Assembly (NCBI GenBank): GCA_002364735.1
Contig: DEZB01000071.1
Coordinates: 1 to 64,000 of the forward strand
Length of the DNA: 64,000 nt
Origin: Bacteroidales bacterium UBA3143
GTDB taxonomy: Bacteria; Bacteroidota; Bacteroidia; Bacteroidales; Dysgonomonadaceae
Direction: 5' to 3'
The notes under the pieces were generated by a model that searched no databases, was not told where the DNA came from, and worked only from the letters and a program-made list of their open reading frames with translations. Within the stretch, counting starts at the first letter, position 1; the number at the start of each line of letters is the position of its first letter. This document shows, piece by piece, positions 46,306 to 54,308 of this stretch. Both the position numbers and the translations under genes were made by a program.

Positions 46306-47136
46306 CTATTTCGTTTTTGATTTACTGAAAAAATCAGCAAAAAAGAGTGAATGATACTTCACAGAGGTCTTCCAAAAGTCAGTGTTGTGAGAACCTGGAC
46401 GTGAAATAAAGGTATGTGGAATCTTTCTATAGATCAGTTCATCGTGCAGTCGCACATTTGCATCGTAAAAGAAATCATTGATACCACAATCAATGCTTAT
46501 TGCCAACACATTCGGCGTAAGCAAATGTAACATGCCCATGATGGTATGTTTATTCCAATTATCTGGATGAATACGCTGCTCACCCAAATGTTTTTTTATC
46601 TCCCAACTGTCAGGAAATGGTCGAATGTCTACCCCGCCACTCATGCTGCCACAAGCGCCAAATGTATTTTGATGACGGAACGCCAAATAGAGCGCACCAT
46701 GACCGCCCATGCTGAGTCCGCTTATGGCGCGCGACTCACGGTTGGGGTTTGTTTTGTAGTGATTATCCACCCATTCCACCAACTCTTGTGCAACATACGT
46801 TTCATAGCGCGAAGTACTATCCATGGGGCTGTCGTAGTACCAACTTGAGTAGTTTCCATCAGGACAAACAACAATAAAATTGTATTGGTCTGCCATGCCA
46901 GTCACATCAGAAAAGTCAACATACCCACCATAGTCTGCACTGTAGCCGTGCAAGAGATAAACAACAGGGAAATTTGTTTCCTTGTTGTACGCATCGGGGG
47001 TAATTATCACAGCAGGTATTTCTTTGTTCATTACTTTGCTAAAGGTTTGCACTGTATCAACCTTTGCCGCAAAAAGGGGGACGGAAGATGTGTAAAGGAA
47101 TAGGAGTAGGAGTAGGAGTAGAGGATAATTCTTCAT
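46306..47136 (-). CDS. Secreted esterase D/feruloyl esterase-like hydrolase
   Basis: A 276-residue exported alpha/beta-hydrolase (signal peptide about 1-24) of the esterase D family. The oxyanion region is YLLHGYSADYGG, the nucleophile Ser142 (GLSMGGHGAL), followed by an Asp (SIDCGINDFF) and His (PGSHNTDFW). Substrates of relatives include acetylated or feruloylated sugars and S-formylglutathione; the exported location argues for the former. The leucine-rich signal peptide is encoded by a hexanucleotide repeat (47101-47124). Confidence 0.85.
   Translation of the reverse strand: MKNYPLLLLLLLFLYTSSVPLFAAKVDTVQTFSKVMNKEIPAVIITPDAYNKETNFPVVYLLHGYSADYGGYVDFSDVTGMADQYNFIVVCPDGNYSSWYYDSPMDSTSRYETYVAQELVEWVDNHYKTNPNRESRAISGLSMGGHGALYLAFRHQNTFGACGSMSGGVDIRPFPDSWEIKKHLGEQRIHPDNWNKHTIMGMLHLLTPNVLAISIDCGINDFFYDANVRLHDELIYRKIPHTFISRPGSHNTDFWKTSVKYHSLFFADFFSKSKTK
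47101..47124. repeat. Hexanucleotide repeat inside the esterase signal peptide
   Basis: TAGGAG occurs three times in a row (47101-47118), followed by the variant TAGAGG. On the coding strand this gives alternating CTC and CTA leucine codons in the signal-peptide core. Changes in copy number keep the frame and only alter the length of the leucine run. Confidence 0.85.
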
Positions 47137-47164
47137 AAGTAAAATGTAATATTAAATTTGTTTT

Positions 47165-47172
47165 CAAAGATA
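47165..47172 (-). promoter_or_regulatory. -7 element of the esterase gene
   Basis: On the minus strand this reads TATCTTTG, matching TAnnTTTG, 29 bp before the start codon. No TTTG lies at 19-21 bp upstream. Confidence 0.5.
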
Positions 47173-47262
47173 GTGTTTCCATTTATAAAATAAAAAACAT
47201 CAATCCGTAAAGTCTTGCCGTTAACACTATGCAAAGAGTATCATTAATTCTGATAATTAATG

Positions 47263-47270
47263 TACTTTTG
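47263..47270 (+). promoter_or_regulatory. -7 element of mutS2 with a long, dyad-rich leader
   Basis: TACTTTTG matches TAnnTTTG. It implies a leader of about 150 nt before the GTG start. The leader holds several short dyads, including CGCATT-GCA-AATGCG (47358-47372) and CGCATGCG (47282-47289). No TTTG is at the right distance upstream. Confidence 0.45.
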
Positions 47271-47430
47271 TGGTTGCAAATCGCATGCGCGGTTTTGTAA
47301 ACAGTGTGTTTGCAAAGCAAAATAGAGTTGAAAAAAGCATTTCGTTAAAGCGACACACGCATTGCAAATGCGCACGAACAAAAAGTGAGCTTCGTTTATC
47401 TAAAATCAATTTAAATTCAAACCAACCTCC

Positions 47431-49860
47431 GTGATTTATCCCAATAACTTCGAACATAAAATAGAGTTTTACAAAATCAGAGAACTGATTAACGCAGCTT
47501 GTCTCAGTCCGCTTGGAAAAGAGAAGGTAGATGAGATGCAGTTTTCTAATTCTTTTGACGACATACAATTGCAACTGAATCAAACGGACGAGTTTGTCCA
47601 TATTTTGCAAGAAGAAGATGCGTTTCCCTCAGATCATTTCTACGATGTGCGCCCCATGTTGCACCGCATTCGTGTAGTTGGTACATGGATTGACACGCCC
47701 GTGATGTTTCAACTCAAACGCTCGTTACAAACAATCAATTCTATTGTGGCGTTTCTGCGCAAAGGTGACGAGTCGGATGCTGCCTATCCCAATCTGATGT
47801 TGTTGACCGAAAATGTGGTTGTCTATCCAGAAGTAACCAAACGCATTGACGCCATAGTTGATGCTTTTGGGCAGATTAAGGACAATGCTTCGCCACAATT
47901 GGCTGACATTCGTCGACAATTGGCTAATGCAATTAACAGCATTTCCAAGAACCTCCACACCATTTTGCGTAAAGCGCAAGCCGAAGGTTACGTTGACAAA
48001 GATATTACCCCCTCGATGCGTGACGGACGATTGGTGATACCAGTGAACCCAGCGTTCAAGCGGAAGATAAAGGGAATTGTGCATGACGAATCGGCATCGG
48101 GCAAAACGGTTTTTATTGAACCCAGCGAAGTGGTAGAGGCCAACAATAGGGTGAGGGAGTTGGAGAATGATGAACGCAGGGAAATCATAAAAATATTGAC
48201 TGCCTTTAGCGATTACCTACGCCCTTTCTTGCCTGATCTGTTGGAATCGTACGACTTTTTGGCTCAAATCGACTTCATCCGCGCCAAAGCCAAGTTTGCA
48301 TTGCAAATAAATGGCATCAACCCCTCCATCGACAACAAGCAGCAGATAGACTGGGTGCATGCCTATCATCCTTTGTTGTTTCTGGCACTCACCAAACACA
48401 ACCGAAAGGTAGTTCCGCTTGACATTACACTTGAAGGCGAAAACAGAATACTCATTATCTCGGGACCAAATGCGGGAGGCAAATCGGTTTGCTTGAAAAC
48501 AGTGGGATTGCTTCAATATATGGTGCAATGTGGCCTGTTGATTCCCATCAGAGAGAACTCCCATGTGGGCATTTTCGATGATATCTTTATTGATATTGGC
48601 GACGAGCAATCCATCGAAGACGACCTTTCCACTTACAGTTCGCATTTGTTGAACATGAAGTTCTTTGTGAAGAACTGTAACCCCAAATCGCTGCTACTGA
48701 TTGATGAATTTGGTAGTGGCACCGAGCCCGAAATTGGCGCAGCCATTGCCGAGGCATTGTTGGAGCGTTACAACGATCAAAAATCGTTTGGCGTTATCAC
48801 CACACACTATCAAAACTTGAAGCATTTTGCCAACGAGAACGAAGGTGTCATTAATGGTGCAATGCTTTATGACCGCCATTTGATGCAACCGCTGTTTACT
48901 CTGTCAATTGGCAATCCAGGCAGTTCGTTTGCTGTTGAAATTGCGCGCAAAATCGGCTTGCCCGAAGAGGTAATTGCCCATGCATCGGAGAAAGTAGGGG
49001 GTGACTACATTAATATGGACAAATATTTGCAAGACATCTCACGCGACAAGCGTTACTGGTCGCGCAAGCGAGACGAAATTAGGCGCGAACGCAACAAGTT
49101 GGAGCAATTGACTACCAACTATGAAACCAATCTTGAAGATATTAATAAGCAGAAAAAAGAAATACTGGCAAAAGCCAAAGAAGAGGCACAGCGATTGTTG
49201 TCTGACACCAATGCGCGGATCGAAAACACCATTCGTGAGATTCGAGAATCGCAAGCCGACAAAGAGCGCACCAAGCAGGCACGGGAATCGTTGAGCGAAT
49301 TTAAAACAAAGGTGGTGCAAAAAGAAGAAAAAGCACCAAAGATTAGAAAAAAGCGTGCAAAAGTAGTTAGCAAACCCACCACCAATGAAGCACCCTTGCA
49401 AGTGGGCGACTCCGTTCGATTGATAGGGCAAACATCGGGAGGCGAAGTGTTGGAAGTGAGTGGTAAAAAGGCCACTGTCGCCTTTGGAATGATCAAAACA
49501 ACCATCGACTTGGATAAACTGGAGCGTGTGAGCAAAAACCAGCTCAAAAAAGAAGATCCGAATAGAAAGTTTCACAACCAATCAGCCTCAGATAATACCT
49601 ACAACAAGAAGCTCGATTTCAAACAAGAGATTGATGTGCGAGGCATGCGGGTAGATGAAGCTTTGCAAGCGGTGATGTATTTTATTGATGATGCTACTCA
49701 GGTTGGAATAGCACGTGTGCGCATATTGCATGGCACTGGCACGGGCGCTTTGCGCCAAGTTATTCGAGAATATCTGGGTACTGTCAATGGGGTGAAGAAC
49801 TATCGTGACGAACATGTGCAATTGGGTGGCTCGGGCATAACGGTTATTGAAATGGATTAA
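47431..49860 (+). CDS. mutS2: MutS2-family ATPase with C-terminal Smr domain
   Basis: An 809-residue MutS2 protein. It lacks the mismatch-recognition domain of MutS and has a core/lever region (about 1-310), an ATPase domain (Walker A SGPNAGGKS, Walker B LLIDEFGSGTEP), a long coiled coil (about 525-640), a basic stretch, and a C-terminal Smr nuclease domain (IDVRGMRVDEALQ to HGTGTGALRQVIREYL, about 731-809). MutS2 suppresses recombination or, in Bacillus, rescues collided ribosomes. The start is GTG at 47431; MIYPNNFEHK matches the family's normal N-terminus. Confidence 0.95.
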   Translation: MIYPNNFEHKIEFYKIRELINAACLSPLGKEKVDEMQFSNSFDDIQLQLNQTDEFVHILQEEDAFPSDHFYDVRPMLHRIRVVGTWIDTPVMFQLKRSLQTINSIVAFLRKGDESDAAYPNLMLLTENVVVYPEVTKRIDAIVDAFGQIKDNASPQLADIRRQLANAINSISKNLHTILRKAQAEGYVDKDITPSMRDGRLVIPVNPAFKRKIKGIVHDESASGKTVFIEPSEVVEANNRVRELENDERREIIKILTAFSDYLRPFLPDLLESYDFLAQIDFIRAKAKFALQINGINPSIDNKQQIDWVHAYHPLLFLALTKHNRKVVPLDITLEGENRILIISGPNAGGKSVCLKTVGLLQYMVQCGLLIPIRENSHVGIFDDIFIDIGDEQSIEDDLSTYSSHLLNMKFFVKNCNPKSLLLIDEFGSGTEPEIGAAIAEALLERYNDQKSFGVITTHYQNLKHFANENEGVINGAMLYDRHLMQPLFTLSIGNPGSSFAVEIARKIGLPEEVIAHASEKVGGDYINMDKYLQDISRDKRYWSRKRDEIRRERNKLEQLTTNYETNLEDINKQKKEILAKAKEEAQRLLSDTNARIENTIREIRESQADKERTKQARESLSEFKTKVVQKEEKAPKIRKKRAKVVSKPTTNEAPLQVGDSVRLIGQTSGGEVLEVSGKKATVAFGMIKTTIDLDKLERVSKNQLKKEDPNRKFHNQSASDNTYNKKLDFKQEIDVRGMRVDEALQAVMYFIDDATQVGIARVRILHGTGTGALRQVIREYLGTVNGVKNYRDEHVQLGGSGITVIEMD

Positions 49861-49955
49861 TGTTGTTGGCATAGTCTCAAAATAGTTTTGTTTGGTTCGA
49901 ATACACTTTGCGAAAAGCGACTTTGAAAACAGGCAATCCTACTGCTTTATTTTAT

Positions 49956-49963
49956 TATCTTTG
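49956..49963 (+). promoter_or_regulatory. -7 element of the POT transporter gene
   Basis: TATCTTTG matches TAnnTTTG, 44 bp before the start codon. The nearest upstream TTTG (49922) is too far to serve as the -33 element. Confidence 0.5.
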
Positions 49964-50007
49964 CCCGAATTTCAATCAAATCCTAAACAAATTTCATAAT
50001 TGAAACA

Positions 50008-51378
50008 ATGATTAAATACTCAAAAGCATTTTGGACAGCCAACATTGTAGAGCTGCTTGAACGATTGGCCTACTACGCCGTCTTTATAGTTATCACCCTT
50101 TACCTGTCTAACGTTTGGGGCTTCTCCGACATAGAAGCGGGAGTTATTGCAGGTGTCTTTTCAGCATCGCTTTATCTGTTGCCTACTTTTGCGGGTGCTT
50201 ATGCAGATCGTATTGGGTTTAGGTCGGCCATTATCTTGGCTTTTTTCCTTCTCACGATTGGCTATGGTGGATTGGGACTGCTGCCCACGTTGTTGGAAAG
50301 CGCAGGCTTGGTCAATTATGGTATGACTACCACCTTCACAGGCCTTAATGAGAGTTGGCTTCGATGGTCAATAGCCCCCGTATTGGTGTTTGTGATAATT
50401 GGCGGTGCATTTATCAAAGCCGTCATATCGGGCACTATTGCCCGCGAAACCACTTCAGAGAATCGCGCCAAAGGTTATGCCATCTTTTACATGATGGTGA
50501 ACATAGGAGCATTTATTGGCAAAACAGTTGTTGACCCACTTCGTAGAAGTATGGGTGATCAAGGTTTGGTTTACCTGAACTATTTTTCAGCCTTTATGAC
50601 TTTTGCCGCATTGGTATTGGTTATCTTTTTCTACAAGTCAACCAAGACTGAAGGTCAAGGCAAAAGCTTTGTTGAAATTGGTCGCTCCATGTTGAAGGTT
50701 GCTTCCAATGGTAGATTGATGATGCTTATGATTATCATCAGTGGTTTCTGGATGATACAAAGCCAAATGTACGCCACTATGCCCAAGTATGTGATTCGTT
50801 TAATTGGCGAAGGAGCTTCACCAGGGTGGTATGCCAATGTTAATCCATTGGTTGTGTTTATTTCCGTTAACTTTGTTACTTCTTTTATGCGTAATCGATC
50901 CGCGCTCAATTCCATGCTGATTGGTATGTTTATCATCCCGTTCTCTGCATTGGTCATGTCGTTTGGCAATCAAATAGATCTTCCCTCCATTTTGGGTATG
51001 CATCCAGTAGCCTTCATGATGATTATTGGTATTGGTATGCAAGCACTTGCAGAATGTTTCATTTCTCCTCGTTATTTGGAATATTTTTCGCTACAAGCAC
51101 CAGCTGGGGAAGAAGGATTGTATTTAGGCTTTAGCCACTTGCATTCGTTCTTCTCATTTTTATTTGCTTTTGGTCTGTCGGGGTTCTTGTTGGAAAAATA
51201 TTGTCCCGACCCCCGCCTGTTTATGGATGCCAATGGCATAGTTGACCAAACCTCCTACGCATTGGCCACTGCAAATGCACATTATATATGGTATTACTTT
51301 GTAGGTATTGGTGCAATTTCTGCAATAGCATTGATTATTTATTCACGTATTACAAGAACTAAAGTCACGCAGTCTTAA
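50008..51378 (+). CDS. POT/PTR-family proton-coupled peptide transporter
   Basis: A 456-residue inner-membrane MFS protein with 12 or more helices. The first helix carries the ExxER motif (Glu15, Glu18, Arg19 in ELLERLAYY) that couples protons to peptides in the POT family, and the fifth helix has the second signature (IFYMMVNIGAFIGK). It most likely imports di- or tripeptides, which would match the dipeptides made by DPP7 (20635). Substrate is inferred from the family. Confidence 0.85.
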   Translation: MIKYSKAFWTANIVELLERLAYYAVFIVITLYLSNVWGFSDIEAGVIAGVFSASLYLLPTFAGAYADRIGFRSAIILAFFLLTIGYGGLGLLPTLLESAGLVNYGMTTTFTGLNESWLRWSIAPVLVFVIIGGAFIKAVISGTIARETTSENRAKGYAIFYMMVNIGAFIGKTVVDPLRRSMGDQGLVYLNYFSAFMTFAALVLVIFFYKSTKTEGQGKSFVEIGRSMLKVASNGRLMMLMIIISGFWMIQSQMYATMPKYVIRLIGEGASPGWYANVNPLVVFISVNFVTSFMRNRSALNSMLIGMFIIPFSALVMSFGNQIDLPSILGMHPVAFMMIIGIGMQALAECFISPRYLEYFSLQAPAGEEGLYLGFSHLHSFFSFLFAFGLSGFLLEKYCPDPRLFMDANGIVDQTSYALATANAHYIWYYFVGIGAISAIALIIYSRITRTKVTQS

Positions 51379-51414
51379 GTATTATTATATCGGGCAATAT
51401 TTAATTAAATTGTT

Positions 51415-51422
51415 TATCTTTG
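51415..51422 (+). promoter_or_regulatory. -7 element of the NagB–PIG-L gene
   Basis: TATCTTTG matches TAnnTTTG, giving a leader of about 120 nt. No TTTG lies 19-21 bp upstream. Confidence 0.45.
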
Positions 51423-51551
51423 TGAGAAGCTAAGTGAGAAAGTTTTTTTAATCTTCTTCTACAAATTTGTTTGTGATAAAAGAAAGGTAAACAATAAAGC
51501 ACTACAACTGAAACTGATGATATAAGTAATAATAATAAACATCCATATATT

Positions 51552-53534
51552 ATGAGATTAGATTTAAGTTCACAGATTTCCTTAGAACGGATACCGCAAA
51601 GGTATTACCGTCCAGCAAATGCATTTGAAGAGTCAGCATTAACGCGTTACGAGAAAATACCTACACGTATTTTTGAAAGTATCGAGAAAGGTTCTTCTAA
51701 AGTTGCCAATGAAATAATTCAGGCAATGTTGGAAAAGCAAAAGAAAGGTCTACCTTTTGTTTTAGGACTGCCAGGTGGTGTTTCGCCTCAAAGCGTTTAC
51801 AAAGAATTGATTCGTAAACACAAAGAGGACAACGTGAGTTTTAAGAACATGGTTGTCTTTAACACTTACGAATATTATCCCTTAACTGACGAAGCCAATA
51901 GCAACCTTCATTTTCTTAAAGAATCCTTCTTGGATGAAATTGACGTTTTGCCCGAGAATATCTATTCACCCAATGTGATGGTGGAAAAAGACGACATTAT
52001 TGAGTCGTATGAAAAGTTTGAAGCCGATTTAGAAAAATTCAATGGATTAGACTACCTCCTTTTGGGTCTTGGTAGCAAGGGCAACATTGGTTTTAATATG
52101 CCAGGTAGTAACATTTATTCAAAAACACGTTTGGTTGTTCTCGATGGAGACTCTATTAATGATGCGGCTACAATATTTGGAACAAAAGATAAAGTTCCTT
52201 TAAGTGCCATTACAATGGGGCTTTCTGATATGCTTGAAGCTGAAAAAATAGCATTAATAGCCTGGGGAGAACAAAAGGCTGAGAGTGTTCAGATAATGGT
52301 TGAGGGCCCAGTTACAGACTCAGTTCCTGCATCTATGTTGCAAACACACGAAAATGTAAAGGTTTATGTTGATCTTTCTGCAGCCGATAGCTTAACTCGA
52401 ATTAGTTATCCATGGCTTGTAACAAGTTGCGATTGGCATAACATGTTAATTCGACGTGCTATAGTTTGGCTGTGTCTCAAAGTTGACAAACCCATCCTTA
52501 AACTAACCAATAAGGATTACAATGAAAATGGATTGAGCGAGCTACTTGCTCTGTATGGATCTGCTTATAATGTAAACATTAAAATATTCAACGACCTACA
52601 GCATACTATTACTGGATGGCCAGGAGGCAAACCAGATGCTGACGACACCAATCGCCCAGAAAGGGCAACTCCATATCCCAAGAGAGTAATTATATTTAGC
52701 CCACATCCCGATGATGATGTTATTTCTATGGGTGGTACTTTCCAACGATTGGTTAATCAAGGTCACGAAGTACACGTTGCGTATCAAACTTCAGGTAACA
52801 TTGCAGTAAGCGATGAAGAAGTGATCCGTTACATCTCTTTCATCAACAGTGTTCGAAAAAAATATGATCCTGATAACACAGAACTTAGAGATAAATATAA
52901 AAACATTTTGCATTATTTGATGCACGAGAAAACGAAAGAAGATTTAGATACTCCTGATATTCTATTTATCAAATCGCGTATTAGAAGAGAAGAAGCAAGA
53001 ACTGCTACGCGCTATGTTGGTATTCCAAATGAGAATGTGCATTTTCTTGACCTACCATTTTATGAAACAGGTAGGGTGCAGAAATCACCTATTTCAGAAG
53101 TTGATGTAAATATTGTAAAAGATTTTATACTTACCATTAAACCACATCAAATGTATGTTGCAGGAGACTTGGCCGATCCTCATGGCACGCACAAGGTCTG
53201 CCTGGATGCAATATTTGCAGCAGTGGATATTATGAAAGAAGATGATTGGATGAAAGATTGTCGTATTTGGATGTATAGAGGAGCATGGATGGAATGGGAA
53301 ATAGATCATATAGAAATGGCAGTACCGCTTTCACCCGAAGAACTTCGTCAAAAGAGAAACTCTATCCTGAAACATCAATCTCAAATGGAGAATGCGCCAT
53401 TCCTCGGGAACGACGAACGCTTGTTTTGGCAACGCTCTGAAGATAGAAACAAAGCAACAGCTGAGCTATATTGGAAATTAGGATTGGCATCATATGAAGC
53501 TATTGAAGCTTTTGTTGAGTACAAACCATCCTAA
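51552..53534 (+). CDS. NagB-like / PIG-L deacetylase fusion protein
   Basis: A 660-residue fusion known from Bacteroidota. Residues about 25-285 have the fold of glucosamine-6-phosphate deaminase; residues about 375-640 form a PIG-L/LmbE zinc-dependent de-N-acetylase domain (SPHPDDDV, 383-390; DPHGTHKVC). In the NagB half the four classical catalytic positions of E. coli NagB (Asp72, Asp141, His143, Glu148) align with Tyr106, Lys176, Asn178 and Met183, so it is unlikely to deaminate GlcN6P by the usual route. It may bind a sugar phosphate for the PIG-L half. Databases often call the whole protein glucosamine-6-phosphate deaminase, which is doubtful here. Confidence 0.88.
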   Translation: MRLDLSSQISLERIPQRYYRPANAFEESALTRYEKIPTRIFESIEKGSSKVANEIIQAMLEKQKKGLPFVLGLPGGVSPQSVYKELIRKHKEDNVSFKNMVVFNTYEYYPLTDEANSNLHFLKESFLDEIDVLPENIYSPNVMVEKDDIIESYEKFEADLEKFNGLDYLLLGLGSKGNIGFNMPGSNIYSKTRLVVLDGDSINDAATIFGTKDKVPLSAITMGLSDMLEAEKIALIAWGEQKAESVQIMVEGPVTDSVPASMLQTHENVKVYVDLSAADSLTRISYPWLVTSCDWHNMLIRRAIVWLCLKVDKPILKLTNKDYNENGLSELLALYGSAYNVNIKIFNDLQHTITGWPGGKPDADDTNRPERATPYPKRVIIFSPHPDDDVISMGGTFQRLVNQGHEVHVAYQTSGNIAVSDEEVIRYISFINSVRKKYDPDNTELRDKYKNILHYLMHEKTKEDLDTPDILFIKSRIRREEARTATRYVGIPNENVHFLDLPFYETGRVQKSPISEVDVNIVKDFILTIKPHQMYVAGDLADPHGTHKVCLDAIFAAVDIMKEDDWMKDCRIWMYRGAWMEWEIDHIEMAVPLSPEELRQKRNSILKHQSQMENAPFLGNDERLFWQRSEDRNKATAELYWKLGLASYEAIEAFVEYKPS

Positions 53535-53560
53535 GACACTCAATCAGAGTTGAGATAAAG

Positions 53561-53595
53561 AAACGGTCAATCTTTTTTCATAAGATTGACCGTTT
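53561..53595 (+). terminator. Strong terminator after the NagB–PIG-L gene
   Basis: A perfect 14-bp stem (53561-53574 with 53582-53595; AAACGGTCAATCTT and AAGATTGACCGTTT), a 7-nt loop and the tail TGTTTG. It is the strongest terminator in the window. Confidence 0.92.
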
Positions 53596-53769
53596 TGTTT
53601 GCATGAAAGATCTAAAAGTAAGTGTTGACATACAAATAATGCACTGATATACCGATTGAATGCATAAAACCATCAAGTTCGGTATAAGTTAAATATAATT
53701 TGTTGTATCATAAGATATAAAAATAATTGTATCTTGTAAATCAATAAATTTAACACCATCATTAATTGT

Positions 53770-54156
53770 ATGGAGAAAGAAAGATATAATATTGAGTTTG
53801 TATTGGGAAATGCATCTCAACGAAGTCTCTGGCGCATGCTGACAGAACCTACTGCTTTAGAAGAATGGTTTGCAGATAAAGTATTGTTGCACGATAAAAC
53901 ACTTTTCACTTTTATTTGGGACAAAAAAGCTTTGAATGCTGAAAGAGTAATGAACAAATCATTGTTTCATGTGCGTTACAACTGGCTATTAGAAGACAAA
54001 ATTAATAACTATTTCGAATTTAAACTTCATAAACTGGATCTTACGGGCGATATGGCTTTGGAAATTACAGACTTTGCCAGCTCGTTGGATAAGGAAGATG
54101 CCATTCAGTTATGGCATTCCCAAATAGACCAACTGAAGAGAAGGCTTGGTATTTAA
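53770..54156 (+). CDS. START-like domain protein
   Basis: A 128-residue cytoplasmic protein resembling the START/AHSA1 superfamily: an opening helix and strand (YNIEFVLGNASQRSLWRMLTEP), TALEEWFADKV typical of AHSA1-like proteins, and a closing helix (AIQLWHSQIDQLKRRLGI). These folds form a hydrophobic pocket for lipids or other ligands. The gene lies upstream of an LptF/G permease with a 152-bp gap, so a lipid-linked role is possible but not shown. Confidence 0.8.
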   Translation: MEKERYNIEFVLGNASQRSLWRMLTEPTALEEWFADKVLLHDKTLFTFIWDKKALNAERVMNKSLFHVRYNWLLEDKINNYFEFKLHKLDLTGDMALEITDFASSLDKEDAIQLWHSQIDQLKRRLGI

Positions 54157-54266
54157 ATACTCAAAACTTGGATATGCTTTGAACTTACACCAATAAAGAG
54201 TCTATTTCTTCACCGATATATTTAATTACTTTACGATTAAAACCATTTTACTACCAACGAAATTGC

Positions 54267-54274
54267 TATCTTTG
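54267..54274 (+). promoter_or_regulatory. -7 element of the lptF/G-ribAB-rmuC unit
   Basis: TATCTTTG matches TAnnTTTG, 34 bp before the permease start. At the -33 position only TTTA/TTTT-like sequence is present. Confidence 0.5.
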
Positions 54275-54308
54275 CATTACTATATTAACTGATGTTGCTG
54301 AGGTATTG

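Noticed and set aside
49861..49955. Possible fourth dyad array before the POT transporter gene
   Set aside because: Short dyads (CAAAA-TAG-TTTTG, TTCGAA) are present but their spacing is about 14-15 bp and no unit repeats.
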